NCBI RefSeq assembly: GCF_003837805.1 | Contig: NZ_RQIT01000016.1 | Location: forward strand, 1 to 64,000 | DNA from: Bradyrhizobium sp. RP6 | Lineage (GTDB): Bacteria > Pseudomonadota > Alphaproteobacteria > Rhizobiales > Xanthobacteraceae | Direction of reading: 5' to 3' | Length of the DNA: 64,000 nt | Shown here: one piece after another, positions 32,435 through 41,782 of the stretch | Layout: each line of letters begins with the position of its first letter | Position numbering within the stretch: position 1 is the stretch's first letter | Notes under the pieces: generated by a model | The model's database searches: none | What the model saw: the letters and a program-made list of their open reading frames with translations, nothing else | What the model was told of the DNA's origin: nothing | Position numbers and translations under genes: made by a program

Positions 32435-33241
32435 TCACGCCGATTTGCGGATGTGCCGCCAGATGCGATCGCGCAGGCTGCCGAAGGTATCGCCGCTCAG
32501 CATCTCGTAGGTGCGCGGCCGCGGCAACTGGACCTGGAGATGGTCCACGATCCGGCCGGGCCGCGCCGACATCACGATCACCTCGTCGGCGAGATAGACG
32601 GCTTCGGTCAGGCTGTGCGTGACGAACACGACCGTCTTGCCGGTGGCGGCCCAGATGCGCAGCAGCTCGTCGCCCATGGTCATGCGCGTCTGCTCGTCGA
32701 GCGCCGCGAACGGCTCATCCATCAGCAGCACCGGTGGGTCCTGCACCAGCCCGCGCGCGATCGAGACGCGCTGCTTCATTCCGCCCGAGAGTTCATGCGG
32801 ATGACGTCTGCCGAAGCCTTCGAGCCCGACCAGCTTCAATGCATCCTGCGCCTTGGCTCGCCGCTCGGCCTTGGGAACGCCGCGAAGCGCCAGCGGAAAT
32901 TCGACATTGTCCTCCGCCGTCAGCCAGGGGAACAGGCTCGGCTCCTGGAACACCACGCCGACCCTGTCGGGGTCGGGCTGCAGGATCGGCGCGCCGCTGA
33001 TCGTGACGGTGCCCGCGGTCTGCTGACGCAGCCCCGCCATCATCATCAAGAGAGTCGACTTGCCGCAGCCGCTCGGGCCGACCAGCACGACGAAGCGGCC
33101 GGGCTTGACCTCGAGCGAGACGTCCTCCAGCGCGACGACGTCTTGCGACCGGGTCTTGAACACCTGGCCGACATTCTTCACCTCGATCGCGCCGGCGCGC
33201 GCGGCGGGCTTGAGCGGCGTCACGTTCGCCAATGGCTGCAT
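32435..33241 (-). CDS. ABC transporter ATPase (SsuB/TauB type)
   Basis: 268 residues from the ATG at 33241 (an ATG at 33256 is also in frame). Walker A GPSGCGKST (55-63), signature LSGGMKQR near 147, Walker B VLLMDEPFAALDEQ near 167 and switch His in VFVTHSLTEAVYLA near 204. Its start overlaps the upstream permease gene by 22 bp. It powers the importer. Confidence 0.93.
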   Translation of the reverse strand: MQPLANVTPLKPAARAGAIEVKNVGQVFKTRSQDVVALEDVSLEVKPGRFVVLVGPSGCGKSTLLMMMAGLRQQTAGTVTISGAPILQPDPDRVGVVFQEPSLFPWLTAEDNVEFPLALRGVPKAERRAKAQDALKLVGLEGFGRRHPHELSGGMKQRVSIARGLVQDPPVLLMDEPFAALDEQTRMTMGDELLRIWAATGKTVVFVTHSLTEAVYLADEVIVMSARPGRIVDHLQVQLPRPRTYEMLSGDTFGSLRDRIWRHIRKSA

Positions 33242-33975
33242 CGCGTTTCCACCCATCTGACAAGTTCGTTGAAGGTCATGGCGATCGCGGCCACCATCAC
33301 GACGCCGGCGAGAAGCTGCTTCATCTGGAAATTCTCGCCCCAGATTGCGATCTGATGGCCGATCCCGTCGCGTGAGGCGTACATCTCGGCGAGGATCACG
33401 CCGGTGAGGTTGAAGATCATGGAGATCCGCAGCGCCTCCAGCAGAACCGGCAGCATGCTCGGCAAATAGACCCGGAATGCCGTCTGCCATGGCGTGGCGC
33501 CATAGGAGCGCGCCACCGTCAGATGCTCGACCTTGACGGACTCGACCGCCGTCGTGGTCGACATGATCACGATGAAGATCGTGGAGAAGAAGCCGAAGCC
33601 GACCTTCTGGGCAAAGCCGACCCCGAACACCAGGATGAACATCGGCAGGAAGATCGATTTCGGGATGCTGAAGGCGAAGAACAGCAGCGGCTTGGCGACA
33701 TCGGCGAAGTAGCAGTTCTCCGCGATCAGGAAGCCGATCACCGCGCCGAACGGCACGGCGAGCGCGAATGCCGTCAGCACCTCGGTCGCGGTGACCATCA
33801 GGTCCTTCTGCACGGCCGCGCGCTGCAGGAGATCGCCGAGCGTCACGAATGTGTCGGACGCCGAGGGCAGCAGGCGCGGATTGACGATGCCGGTGCGCGA
33901 CAGCACCTCCCACAGCGCCAGGATGGCGACGATGATCGCGATCCGCGCAAGGTTGATGGCGAGCGTGCTCTGCAT
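33220..33975 (-). CDS. ABC transporter permease (SsuC/TauC type)
   Basis: 251 residues from the ATG at 33975, six bases after the binding-protein stop. About six transmembrane helices; the coupling loop is seen in VARSYGATPWQTAFRVYLPSMLPVLLEALRISMIFNL (near 145-180). It is the first permease of the same importer. Confidence 0.9.
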   Translation of the reverse strand: MQSTLAINLARIAIIVAILALWEVLSRTGIVNPRLLPSASDTFVTLGDLLQRAAVQKDLMVTATEVLTAFALAVPFGAVIGFLIAENCYFADVAKPLLFFAFSIPKSIFLPMFILVFGVGFAQKVGFGFFSTIFIVIMSTTTAVESVKVEHLTVARSYGATPWQTAFRVYLPSMLPVLLEALRISMIFNLTGVILAEMYASRDGIGHQIAIWGENFQMKQLLAGVVMVAAIAMTFNELVRWVETRCSHWRT

Positions 33976-33981
33976 CGCCAA

Positions 33982-34944
33982 CTACTTGGTCGGGACGGGT
34001 TTGAACTTGGTCGAGATCACGTCCTCGACCGGCACGATGTCCTTGAGCCCGCCGAGCTTGGCGAGGTCGAGCGAAAGCTGCACCGCCGCGCTCACGTTGG
34101 CTGCGCCCATGTCGCCGCTGGTCTCGAGCTTCATGATCGTGTTGTCGTATTCGAGACCGGCGATCTCCGGCGGCATCTCATAGAGCTCGGCGATCAGCTT
34201 GACGGTGACGTCGCGATTGGCGCGCATGAACGCGACCGCGCCGTAGAGAGCGTTCACGGCCTTCTGCACCAGCTGAGGCTTGGCCTCGGCGAACTTGTCG
34301 AGCACGATCCAGCCCGCGGTCAGGTTCGGCGGAACCGCGGTCGCGTAGTCGAGTATGGACTTGGCCTCGCCGGACTTCGAGATCTGGAAGCTCAGCGGCG
34401 AATAGACCACGGCGGCGTCGACATTGCCGGCCAGAAGGTTCGGCACAAGGCCGCCGCCGCCGACCGGGACGCGCGTGAAGTCGATCTTCTTGTCCTGGAT
34501 GGTCCACAGCGCAAGCAGGTCCGAGCCTGAGCCGGCCGCGGTGATCGCCACCTTCTTGCCGTTGAGGTCCTTGACGTCGAGCGTCGATTTGGCCGGCACC
34601 ATCAGCTGCCAGCCGAAATTGCCCATCGCGGCATTGGCAACGATGCGCGACATCACGCCCTTCTTGCGCCCGGCGGAGACCAGCGAGGGTGGGTCGAGGA
34701 TGATGTCGGCGGCGCCCGCAGCCATGCCTTCGAACGTTTCCGCGCCGCTGCGATAGATGGTCAGCTCGGCCTTGATGCCTTCCTTCTCGAACAGCTTTTG
34801 CCGCACCGCCGTCTCGGCGATCGTCGTCGGCCAGTATGTTTTCGTGGGCAGGCCGACGCGAATGGTGTCGGCGGCGTTCGCAGGGCCGACGAAAATTGCG
34901 GCGGCAACGAGCGACATGAACGCGTGACGGCGATTGATCTTCAT
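33982..34944 (-). CDS. ABC transporter substrate-binding protein (NMT1/SsuA type)
   Basis: 320 residues. A signal peptide (MKINRRHAFMSLVAAAIFVGPANAA) is followed by a type II periplasmic binding fold: IRVGLPTKTYWPTTIAETAVRQKLFEKEGIKAELTIYRSGAETFEGMAAGAADI, then LNGKKVAITAAGSGSDLLALW and LAGNVDAAVVYSPL. This family binds thiamine-pyrimidine precursors, sulfonates, nitrate or aromatic acids. It captures the operon's substrate, which cannot be named. Confidence 0.9.
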   Translation of the reverse strand: MKINRRHAFMSLVAAAIFVGPANAADTIRVGLPTKTYWPTTIAETAVRQKLFEKEGIKAELTIYRSGAETFEGMAAGAADIILDPPSLVSAGRKKGVMSRIVANAAMGNFGWQLMVPAKSTLDVKDLNGKKVAITAAGSGSDLLALWTIQDKKIDFTRVPVGGGGLVPNLLAGNVDAAVVYSPLSFQISKSGEAKSILDYATAVPPNLTAGWIVLDKFAEAKPQLVQKAVNALYGAVAFMRANRDVTVKLIAELYEMPPEIAGLEYDNTIMKLETSGDMGAANVSAAVQLSLDLAKLGGLKDIVPVEDVISTKFKPVPTK

Positions 34945-34992
34945 TGTTTCCTCCCGGTCTCTCTTTTTTGTTTGCCGGATTCTTCCGGATCG

Positions 34993-35721
34993 TCAGGTCG
35001 TGCGGCTCACCTCCGCAATGCGTGAGGCGGCGAGCTCGACGAACTCCTTGGTGGTGCCGAAATGCTTTGACAACGCGCGAACTGCCGCATCCGCGTCGCG
35101 CTTCACCACGGCGGCGACGATCGCCTCGTGTTCAGCCTCGACGTTGCGCGGCTTGACGCCGGGCTCGCGTCGGATCGAGAGACGGCGATATCTCTCGCTT
35201 TGCTCATGCAACACGTCGCGGAAGCCGAGCAGCCATGGCGAGCCGCAGGCGTTGACCAGCGCGCGGTGGAAAATGCGGTGACGGATCACCCATTCCTCGT
35301 AATGCACGGTCGGATCATCAGGGTAGTGATAGGGGACGGCCTTCAGGTCCCTCCACGTCGACTCCACCGACGCGAGCCAGGCATCGTCGCCCCGCTCGAT
35401 CGAACGGCGCAGCGCGAGGCCTTCGATGTCGATCCGGGTCTGCGTGACGTCAGCGAGATCGGCGAGCGACACCGGGCTCACGCGGAAGCCGCGCTGGTCG
35501 GACGCCTGCACGAGGCCGTCGGCGACGAGACGTGACAGAGCCTCGCGAACGGCGGCAAGGCTCACCGAGAACGTCTTGGCAAGGCCGGCGATATGCAGCT
35601 TCTGACCCGGCAGAAGCCGAGCTGCCAGGATGTCTGCGCGCAACCGCTCATGCAGCGCCGACGTCAGGCTGCGCGGACCGTCGCCGGGGTTTCCGGACAT
35701 ATCGAACTGAAGCGGACCCAT
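34993..35721 (-). CDS. GntR-family regulator (FCD type)
   Basis: 242 residues from the ATG at 35721 (an ATG at 35700 is the other choice). The winged helix is at about 18-80 (LHERLRADILAARLLPGQKLHIAGLAKTFSVSLAAVREALSRLVADGLV). An all-helical FCD effector domain follows, with metal/ligand His-type residues in RHRIFHRALVNACGSPWL and AEHEAIVAAVVKRDADAA. It lies 48 bp ahead of the binding-protein gene in the same direction, so it probably regulates the whole operon and itself. Confidence 0.9.
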   Translation of the reverse strand: MGPLQFDMSGNPGDGPRSLTSALHERLRADILAARLLPGQKLHIAGLAKTFSVSLAAVREALSRLVADGLVQASDQRGFRVSPVSLADLADVTQTRIDIEGLALRRSIERGDDAWLASVESTWRDLKAVPYHYPDDPTVHYEEWVIRHRIFHRALVNACGSPWLLGFRDVLHEQSERYRRLSIRREPGVKPRNVEAEHEAIVAAVVKRDADAAVRALSKHFGTTKEFVELAASRIAEVSRTT

Positions 35722-35768
35722 TGCGGGATGATTGCAAGGCGGTACCCGTGCGGTCAACAAAAAATCGA

Positions 35769-35778
35769 AAATCGATTT
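35769..35778. promoter_or_regulatory. Possible operator ahead of the GntR gene
   Basis: AAATCGATTT is a perfect 10-bp palindrome, preceded by a second half-site, AAAATCGA, at 35761-35768. It lies about 50 bp upstream of the GntR start in an AT-rich patch. GntR regulators often bind such dyads, but this is inference. Confidence 0.3.
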
Positions 35779-35797
35779 ATTGGAATGTTGAGGGCTG

Positions 35798-35900
35798 AGT
35801 GAGATCTACGCCAAGCTGCTGGAGAAGCTCTCAAACCGGGGCGGCATCACCGGCGCGATCTTCCTGAAGGCGCAGAGCAAGATTCAGGACCCGCCAAACT
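35798..35900 (+). pseudogene. Fragment of a type I restriction-modification HsdM gene
   Basis: The rightward frame reads SEIYAKLLEKLSNRGGITGA and then IFLKAQSKIQDP, strikingly like the N-terminal region of type I modification subunits (LLE-x-L...GGxxGAIFLKAQxKIQDPAKLKRL). After GACCCG one base seems to be missing: restoring it gives DPAKLK. The similarity then ends. No start codon, catalytic domain or hsdS/hsdR gene is present nearby, so it is a relic. Confidence 0.55.
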
Positions 35901-36018
35901 CAAAATTCCGTCCAGCTCACGCCGTCGTCGCCGCCTACCCCGAATGCCCGCGTAAGTCATTGATCTCAAAGCCTCTGCCTACTGTGCATGGGGTTGTTTT
36001 CGCATTTTTTGTTTGCGG

Positions 36019-38466
36019 CTACCCCCGCATCCGCACCGCCGACGCATCCACCACGTTCTCCACCTCCTCGCGCCAGCTCAGGATCTCCATCGCCAGCACG
36101 GGGTGGTTGAAGCCCTTGAGCTGGAGATCGTCGAGGGCGCGGGCCTCCACCCAGGGCTCGACCATGCCGTAGACGCGGCGGCTGACCACGATCTGGTTCG
36201 GCTTGGCTTCGCCGCAGAGGCGGGAGGCGAGGTTGGTGACGCTGCCAATCGCGGCATATTCCAGCCGCTGCTCGAAGCCGACCTGGCCGAGCGTGGCATA
36301 GCCGAGTGCGACGCCGATGCCGAAGCCCAGGCTATGCCCGCGGTTGCGCCAGCGCTCGGTCAAGGGGCCGATGGTGTCGCGCATCTCCACCGCCATCTTC
36401 ACCGCGCGCCTGGTGTGATCCTCGAACTGGATCGGCGCGTTGAACAGGATCATCACGCCGTCGCCGGCATATTTGTCCAGCGTGCCCTCATACTTGAAGA
36501 TCAGCTTGCCGAGCGCTGCGTGATATTCGCGCAGCACGTTCATCGCCTCTTCCGGCTCGGTCGCTTCCGTGAACGCGGTGAAGCCGCGCAGGTCGCAGAA
36601 CACGACCGTGACCTCGCGGCGCTGGCTGGTGAGCAACCCTTCCGGGCTGTCGGAGGAGGCGATCAGCTGCGCCACCTGCGGCGCCAGGAAACGCTCGAGC
36701 TTGCGGATGCGCTCGATCTCGCCGAGCTGGGTCCTGACGCGTGCCTCCAGCGACTTGTTCCAGTCCTTGAGCTGCTCGGTCTGCTGCTTGAGCTTGTCGG
36801 CCTGGGCGCGCACGGTCGTGTTCGCCGCCTCCAGCGCGTGGCTCTTGTGGTCGACCTCGGTGAACAGCCGCGCATTGCGCATCGCCAGCACGGCCTGGTT
36901 GGCGAAGGTGCGCATCAGGCCGATGACGCTGCCGGCAAACTCGCCGCCGGCGCGCCGCAGCACCACCAGCGAGCCGAGCGTGCCCTGCTGGTCGATCAGC
37001 GGCACCACCAGCACCGAGTTGAAGCCGGCCGCGAGCGCGACCTCGCGCAGCGGCTGCTCGGCGGCTAGGCCGAGCTCGGCAAGCGCGATCGGCTCGCCGC
37101 CGGCGGCGGCATCGCTCAGGATGTTCTCGCCTTGCGCGATGGTGACGTGCGCGCCGTCGGCGGATGTGTCGATGCCGCCCGCCTCGACCAGGTTGAAGCG
37201 CCGCGTCTCGGCGTCGAAGCCGTAGATCAGCACCGCGTCGGCATGGGTGATCTCGATCGCGCGGGCGGCGATCGTCGCAAGCACCGCGTTGAGATCGAGC
37301 GAGGAGGCCACCGCGCGCCCGACCTCCTCCAGCACCTTGAGCTCGTGGATCGACTGCGCGAGATCGCGGGTGCGCTCCTCGACCTTGGTCTCCAGGTTCG
37401 AATAGGTCTCCTGGATCTGGTCGGCCATGCGGTTGAACTGCCCGGCGAGGTCCTCCAGCTCGTCGGAGGTGTGCACGTCGATACGGTGGCTGAAATCGCC
37501 TTCGCCGAGCCTGTAGGCGCCGTCGCGCAGCGCCGTGATCGGGATGATCATGCGGCGTGCCAGCAGCGTGCTGGCGAGGATCGCGACCATCAGGCCCATG
37601 CCGATCAGAAGCGCGATGCGCACCAGCTGGTCGCGGATCGGCATCAGGGCCTGCGTCGTGGGCTGCTCGAACAGCACGCTCCAGCCGAGCTTCGGCACGA
37701 GGCTCGCGGCGCTCATCACCGCATGGCCGTTGAAGTCGGTGCCCGACGTGTCCGGCTCGTGGCCGGGTGCGATCGCGGCGGCGACCTGCGGCAGCCTGGA
37801 GAGGTCCTTGCCGATTTCGGGCCCTTTCGAAGACGTCGCCAGCACCCGGCCGCGCGGATCGACCACATACGCAAAGGCCGCCTTGCCGACCTGCGCGTCC
37901 GACAGGAAGTCGGAGAGGAAGCTGAGATCGATCTCGGCCACGGTGACGCCGGCGTTGAAGCCGGAATGCGCCACCGAGATCGACATCATCGGGGTACGGT
38001 CGGCGAACCAAGCCGGTGCATAGCTGACGCCGCGGGCGACGGCGTCGGTGAAGCGCATGTCGCGGGAGAGGTCGGCGTTGCCGCCGGTCGTGGTCGACTG
38101 CCTGGAGACACGCAACACCTCGCGGCCGTCGCCGTTGAGTTGGAACAGCTGGTTGACGTCGGAGACCTGGTGCAGCAGCGACGCATAGTCGGCACGGCGC
38201 TTCTCCAGCGTGTCCTGGCTCGCCCGCGTCACCCAGCTGATCTGGCGATCGAGCTCGGAGATCGACTGCTCGATCCGCCGGGCGGCTGCCTGCGCCTTGT
38301 CCTCCAGCCCGTCGGTCAGCTGTGTTCTGGTTGCGCGATAGGAGATCCAGGTCTCCATCGCGCCGTTGACGGCGAGGACGAACACGACGAGGCCGACGAG
38401 GGAGACGACGTATTTGGCGAACAGGCCCTCGCGCAGAAACCGTGTCTTGTCGCTCGCTCCTGCCAT
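36019..38466 (-). CDS. Membrane-bound class III adenylate/guanylate cyclase
   Basis: 815 residues. A transmembrane helix at about 18-40 and another near 280-300 flank a periplasmic Cache-like sensor domain (about 45-270). HAMP (about 300-355), a GAF domain (about 375-530) and a coiled coil (about 535-590) lead to the cyclase domain (about 615-790): VTVVFCDLRGFTAF and KYAGDGVMILFNAP carry the two metal-binding Asp residues, and LEYAAIGSVTNLASRL carries the transition-state residues. It turns an outside signal into cAMP or cGMP. A Crp/Fnr gene lies two genes away. Confidence 0.9.
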   Translation of the reverse strand: MAGASDKTRFLREGLFAKYVVSLVGLVVFVLAVNGAMETWISYRATRTQLTDGLEDKAQAAARRIEQSISELDRQISWVTRASQDTLEKRRADYASLLHQVSDVNQLFQLNGDGREVLRVSRQSTTTGGNADLSRDMRFTDAVARGVSYAPAWFADRTPMMSISVAHSGFNAGVTVAEIDLSFLSDFLSDAQVGKAAFAYVVDPRGRVLATSSKGPEIGKDLSRLPQVAAAIAPGHEPDTSGTDFNGHAVMSAASLVPKLGWSVLFEQPTTQALMPIRDQLVRIALLIGMGLMVAILASTLLARRMIIPITALRDGAYRLGEGDFSHRIDVHTSDELEDLAGQFNRMADQIQETYSNLETKVEERTRDLAQSIHELKVLEEVGRAVASSLDLNAVLATIAARAIEITHADAVLIYGFDAETRRFNLVEAGGIDTSADGAHVTIAQGENILSDAAAGGEPIALAELGLAAEQPLREVALAAGFNSVLVVPLIDQQGTLGSLVVLRRAGGEFAGSVIGLMRTFANQAVLAMRNARLFTEVDHKSHALEAANTTVRAQADKLKQQTEQLKDWNKSLEARVRTQLGEIERIRKLERFLAPQVAQLIASSDSPEGLLTSQRREVTVVFCDLRGFTAFTEATEPEEAMNVLREYHAALGKLIFKYEGTLDKYAGDGVMILFNAPIQFEDHTRRAVKMAVEMRDTIGPLTERWRNRGHSLGFGIGVALGYATLGQVGFEQRLEYAAIGSVTNLASRLCGEAKPNQIVVSRRVYGMVEPWVEARALDDLQLKGFNHPVLAMEILSWREEVENVVDASAVRMRG

Positions 38467-38714
38467 CCCGATCCTCTCGCGCCGCCATCGACGCCGGCGC
38501 TACGGGCCGTGCAGGCCCCTCCGGCCGTTCTACCACAATTTGGGCCGAAGGGCCGTCGCGCGGCCGGGGACCGGCCGGTGTGGTTACCCCTTGCGGACTT
38601 CCGGTCAGGTGGAAGGGCGGTGAATTGTCGCAGCCTCATGCGTTCGGAGGAAGCCGCAGGCGTGCAAGCGGATGCAAGGATTTGCCAGTGAAGCCCAGCC
38701 CGTCAGTCCGCCGA
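38467..38714. other. Intergenic region, 248 bp
   Basis: Upstream of the cyclase gene and downstream of the AsmA gene, both leftward. A G/C-rich stretch only; no gene or clear terminator seen. Confidence 0.3.
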
Positions 38715-40778
38715 TCACCGGTTGAAGAGCTGCCGCAGCACGTCGTTCATTGGCTGACTGTCCTGCTGCGCGACCGGCGGGTCCTCCACAGCGGGGGCCT
38801 CAGGCGAGGCCTGCGGCGCCGGGGTGGAGGGTGTTGCCGGCACGCTGCGGCTGCGGCCGGAGCCGCTGCCCGTTGCGGCGCCATTTGAAAGCCCCTGCTG
38901 AATCAGATTGCCGATCGCCTCCCCAAGCGGGCCGCCGAGCAGATTGTTCGGCCCCGGCTGCTGGGCTTGCGGATTGGCGTTGCCAGGAGAATTGCCGCCT
39001 GGCGCGGTGGTGCCACCCAGGCCCAGGTTGCTGCCGAAGCTGCCCAGAATGTTGCCGAGCCCGGCGCCGTCGGGGCCGAACAGGCCCTTGCCCATTTCGC
39101 GCAGCTTGGCATAGGCGGCATCCGGATTGTCCAGCATGCCGGCCATGTCAGGATAGATCCGCGGCTGCGACCAGCTGCCCTGGATCATCACGGGGATGCC
39201 GAAGCCGACCGGCTCCGAGGTGCGGCCCTGGCCTTCGGTCGTCATCACGAGCTTCGGCTCGACGCGAAAGCCCATCATCTTGGTGTCGAGCGCGATGGTG
39301 CCGGCGCCGGTCACGCGCACCAGCGGCCCAATCAGATTGAGATCGGTCGTCACCGCCTGGCCCTTGTCGATGCGGAAGGAGGCCGAGAGCTGCGACAGAT
39401 CCGTGCTCTGCTCCTGGGCGGGGTCCTGATTTGCCTGCCAGCCGGACAGCATGCCCGTCGTCAGCGAGCGGATCATCTGCGCGACGTTGATGCCGCGGAT
39501 GGCGCCGTCCTGGAAATTGACGAAGGCCGTGCCCTGCATGTTCGCCATCAGCGCGCGCTGACTGTTGCCGGCGCTGCGCAGGGCGAGCTTGGCCTGCAGC
39601 TTGCCGTCAATGCGGTCGAATTCGGCAAGGCCCTGCAGCAGCGGCAGCGCGCGCACGCCGACGAGATCGGAATGCATGGCAAAGCTCGGCGCACCGCTGG
39701 TCGCATCCAGGATTACTTCGCCCGAGACCTGGCCGCCATAGGCGCCGAGATTGGCGGTGCCGGCCTTCAGCACGCCGCCGGCGAGCTTGGCGTCGAGCGC
39801 CAGCGGCGCGATGCGCGCATCGCCGATCAAGGCTTCGTTCGCGGAAATCCGCAACTGCGCATCGACATAGTTGAGCCCGGACAGGTTGATCGGCGCATTG
39901 CTCCAGGGCTGCCCGGCCGTGCCCTCCGGCGATTTCGCCAGCGGCATCGCGAGCCGCTGGAAGTCGAGGTCGACCTTGACCAGAGGCTTGCTCGCAATGT
40001 CGACCGAAGCCCAGCCGTTGAATGCGCCGTCGCCGAGCCTGCCGTTCAGGCCGTTGATCATCACGACATCGCCATTGAGCCGCATCTCGGCGTGACCGGT
40101 GAGCTGGGACTTCAGCACGTCAGGCATGTCGATGGCGAAATCTACCGGCACAGTTGGCCGCTCGGCCGGCGACGCCGGCGTGGCTGTCTTGATATCGAAC
40201 TTGGTGGGATGATCGCCGACGCGCGCGGTGCCGGTGATATTGACCTTGCGGTCGCGATCGACGGTCGCGTCGGCGTTGATCGCGCTGATGCGGCCCTCGA
40301 CACGATCGCGCAGGCGCGAGAATGCAACTTCGCCGTCAGTGACCTTGATGTGGTCGATGATGGCGCCATTGGTATCGAGCGCGAGCGGCCTCGACGGGGC
40401 GCCGGCACTCGGCAGGCGCTCACGCAGCAGCGGCTGGTAGAGCACGGGATGGGTGACGACGAGCTCGCCGATCTCAGGGCGGCCGGACCATATGCTTGCG
40501 AGCGACACGTCGGCCTGCACGCTGTCGACCGTCAGGCGCTTGATGCCGCTGCGGTCCTTGGGGTCGGCAAGCGTGAGGTCGTTCAGGGTGACGTTCAGCG
40601 TCGGCCACAGGCTGATCTTCGTGGTGCCGTCGATCGACAGGCGATAGCCGGTCGCGCTCTCGACGCGCGAGGCGATCGTGGAGGTCAGGAAGCCCGAGGG
40701 GATTCCTACCATCAGCAGGAGTGCGATCACGATGATGACGGCGGCCAAAGCACCGCCGACGAATTTCAATGCTCTCAT
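38715..40778 (-). CDS. AsmA-family envelope protein
   Basis: 687 residues. One N-terminal transmembrane anchor (about 8-28), then a long beta-rich region: VESATGYRLSIDGTTKISLWPTLNVTLNDLTLAD near 37-70 (the AsmA N-terminal pattern) and TDLSQLSASFRIDKGQAVTTDLNLIGPLVRVTGAGTIALDTKMMGFRVEPK near 490-540 (the AsmA C-terminal pattern). The last 110 residues are low-complexity Gly/Pro/Gln/Asn. AsmA-like proteins are thought to bridge the periplasm and move lipids. Full length. Confidence 0.87.
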   Translation of the reverse strand: MRALKFVGGALAAVIIVIALLLMVGIPSGFLTSTIASRVESATGYRLSIDGTTKISLWPTLNVTLNDLTLADPKDRSGIKRLTVDSVQADVSLASIWSGRPEIGELVVTHPVLYQPLLRERLPSAGAPSRPLALDTNGAIIDHIKVTDGEVAFSRLRDRVEGRISAINADATVDRDRKVNITGTARVGDHPTKFDIKTATPASPAERPTVPVDFAIDMPDVLKSQLTGHAEMRLNGDVVMINGLNGRLGDGAFNGWASVDIASKPLVKVDLDFQRLAMPLAKSPEGTAGQPWSNAPINLSGLNYVDAQLRISANEALIGDARIAPLALDAKLAGGVLKAGTANLGAYGGQVSGEVILDATSGAPSFAMHSDLVGVRALPLLQGLAEFDRIDGKLQAKLALRSAGNSQRALMANMQGTAFVNFQDGAIRGINVAQMIRSLTTGMLSGWQANQDPAQEQSTDLSQLSASFRIDKGQAVTTDLNLIGPLVRVTGAGTIALDTKMMGFRVEPKLVMTTEGQGRTSEPVGFGIPVMIQGSWSQPRIYPDMAGMLDNPDAAYAKLREMGKGLFGPDGAGLGNILGSFGSNLGLGGTTAPGGNSPGNANPQAQQPGPNNLLGGPLGEAIGNLIQQGLSNGAATGSGSGRSRSVPATPSTPAPQASPEAPAVEDPPVAQQDSQPMNDVLRQLFNR

Positions 40779-41012
40779 GTCGACTTTCCAACGACGGACG
40801 ATCGGCGTCGAATCCGGCAGATGACCCGTCCTTTGCGCCTTCAGTTTATCCCCGGACGGGAAGCGGCTCCAAGCGCGTAAAAATAGACAGGGGGTGCTGC
40901 AAAGTTATGTGACTTATGACACACTTCTCCGGCGCGGTTTTACGCGATCCTGAAGTTCATGGTTCAAGCGATTGCCAGGAACAATGACCAGGACGTTCAC
41001 AGGGACATTGAA

Positions 41013-41687
41013 ATGAGCAAGCAGGCCGAATTTGCGGTCATCCTGAAGATGAACCCGATGTTCGCCGATCTCGGCGCAGACGAGCTCCAGCGGCTGTCCA
41101 ATCTTTGTCACACCCAGCATTTGGGGAACGGCGAGGTGCTGTTCCAGAAGGGCGATCCCGGCGATGCGCTGTTCGGCGTGCGCCGCGGCCAGGTCCGCAT
41201 CGAGACCGGCGCCTCCGACGGCAGCCGGTTGACGTTGAATTTCATGGGGCCGGGCGACCTGTTCGGCGAGGTCGCGGTGCTGGACGGCCAGAACCGCACG
41301 GCGGACGCCACCGCGGGCGAGACCAGCGAGCTGTTCGTGCTGCGGCGCGAAGATTTCCTCGGCTTCCTCGAGCGCGAGCCAAAGGTCGCGATCAAGATCA
41401 TCGCGCTGCTGTGCCAGCGCATCCGCTGGCAGAGCGAGCGCATGGAGGAATCCATGCTGCAGCCGCTGCCGGTTCGACTGGCGCGGCGGCTCTGCGCGCT
41501 CGCCGCCGATTTCGGCTCCGAGGTCCACATTTCGCAGGAGCAGCTCGGCGTCTTCGTCGGTGCGGCCCGCGAGAGCGTCAATCGCCAGCTTCAGACCTGG
41601 CGCAAGGAGGCGATCCTCGATCTCCAGCGCGGCCGGATATTGCTGCGGAACATGACCAAGCTGACGGCGATCGCGCGGAACGAGTAG
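41013..41687 (+). CDS. Crp/Fnr-family transcriptional regulator
   Basis: 224 residues from the ATG at 41013 (MSKQAEFAVILKMNPMF); an ATG at 40959 would add 18 residues. A cyclic-nucleotide-binding fold (about 10-125) has GEVLFQKGDPGDALFGVRRGQV and LFGEVAVLDGQNRTADATAGE, which hold the Gly-Glu and Arg-like contacts of the cAMP pocket. The helix-turn-helix is at about 170-200 (HISQEQLGVFVGAARESVNRQLQTW). No Fnr-type cysteine cluster is present, so oxygen sensing is unlikely. The nearby class III cyclase makes cAMP response plausible. Confidence 0.88.
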   Translation: MSKQAEFAVILKMNPMFADLGADELQRLSNLCHTQHLGNGEVLFQKGDPGDALFGVRRGQVRIETGASDGSRLTLNFMGPGDLFGEVAVLDGQNRTADATAGETSELFVLRREDFLGFLEREPKVAIKIIALLCQRIRWQSERMEESMLQPLPVRLARRLCALAADFGSEVHISQEQLGVFVGAARESVNRQLQTWRKEAILDLQRGRILLRNMTKLTAIARNE

Positions 41688-41782
41688 GGGAAGCGGTTGC
41701 TCGCGGCGTCCGATCTTCTGGCTCGCCGCGCACTCATCATCGCACCCAAAAGGCCGACGTCGTCAGTTTGGGCGACGCGATC

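Noticed and set aside
32435..33913. Fused reading of permease region and ABC ATPase as one 492-residue protein
   Set aside because: The N-terminal 220 codons are a wrong frame of the permease gene; the ATPase has its own ATG at 33241.
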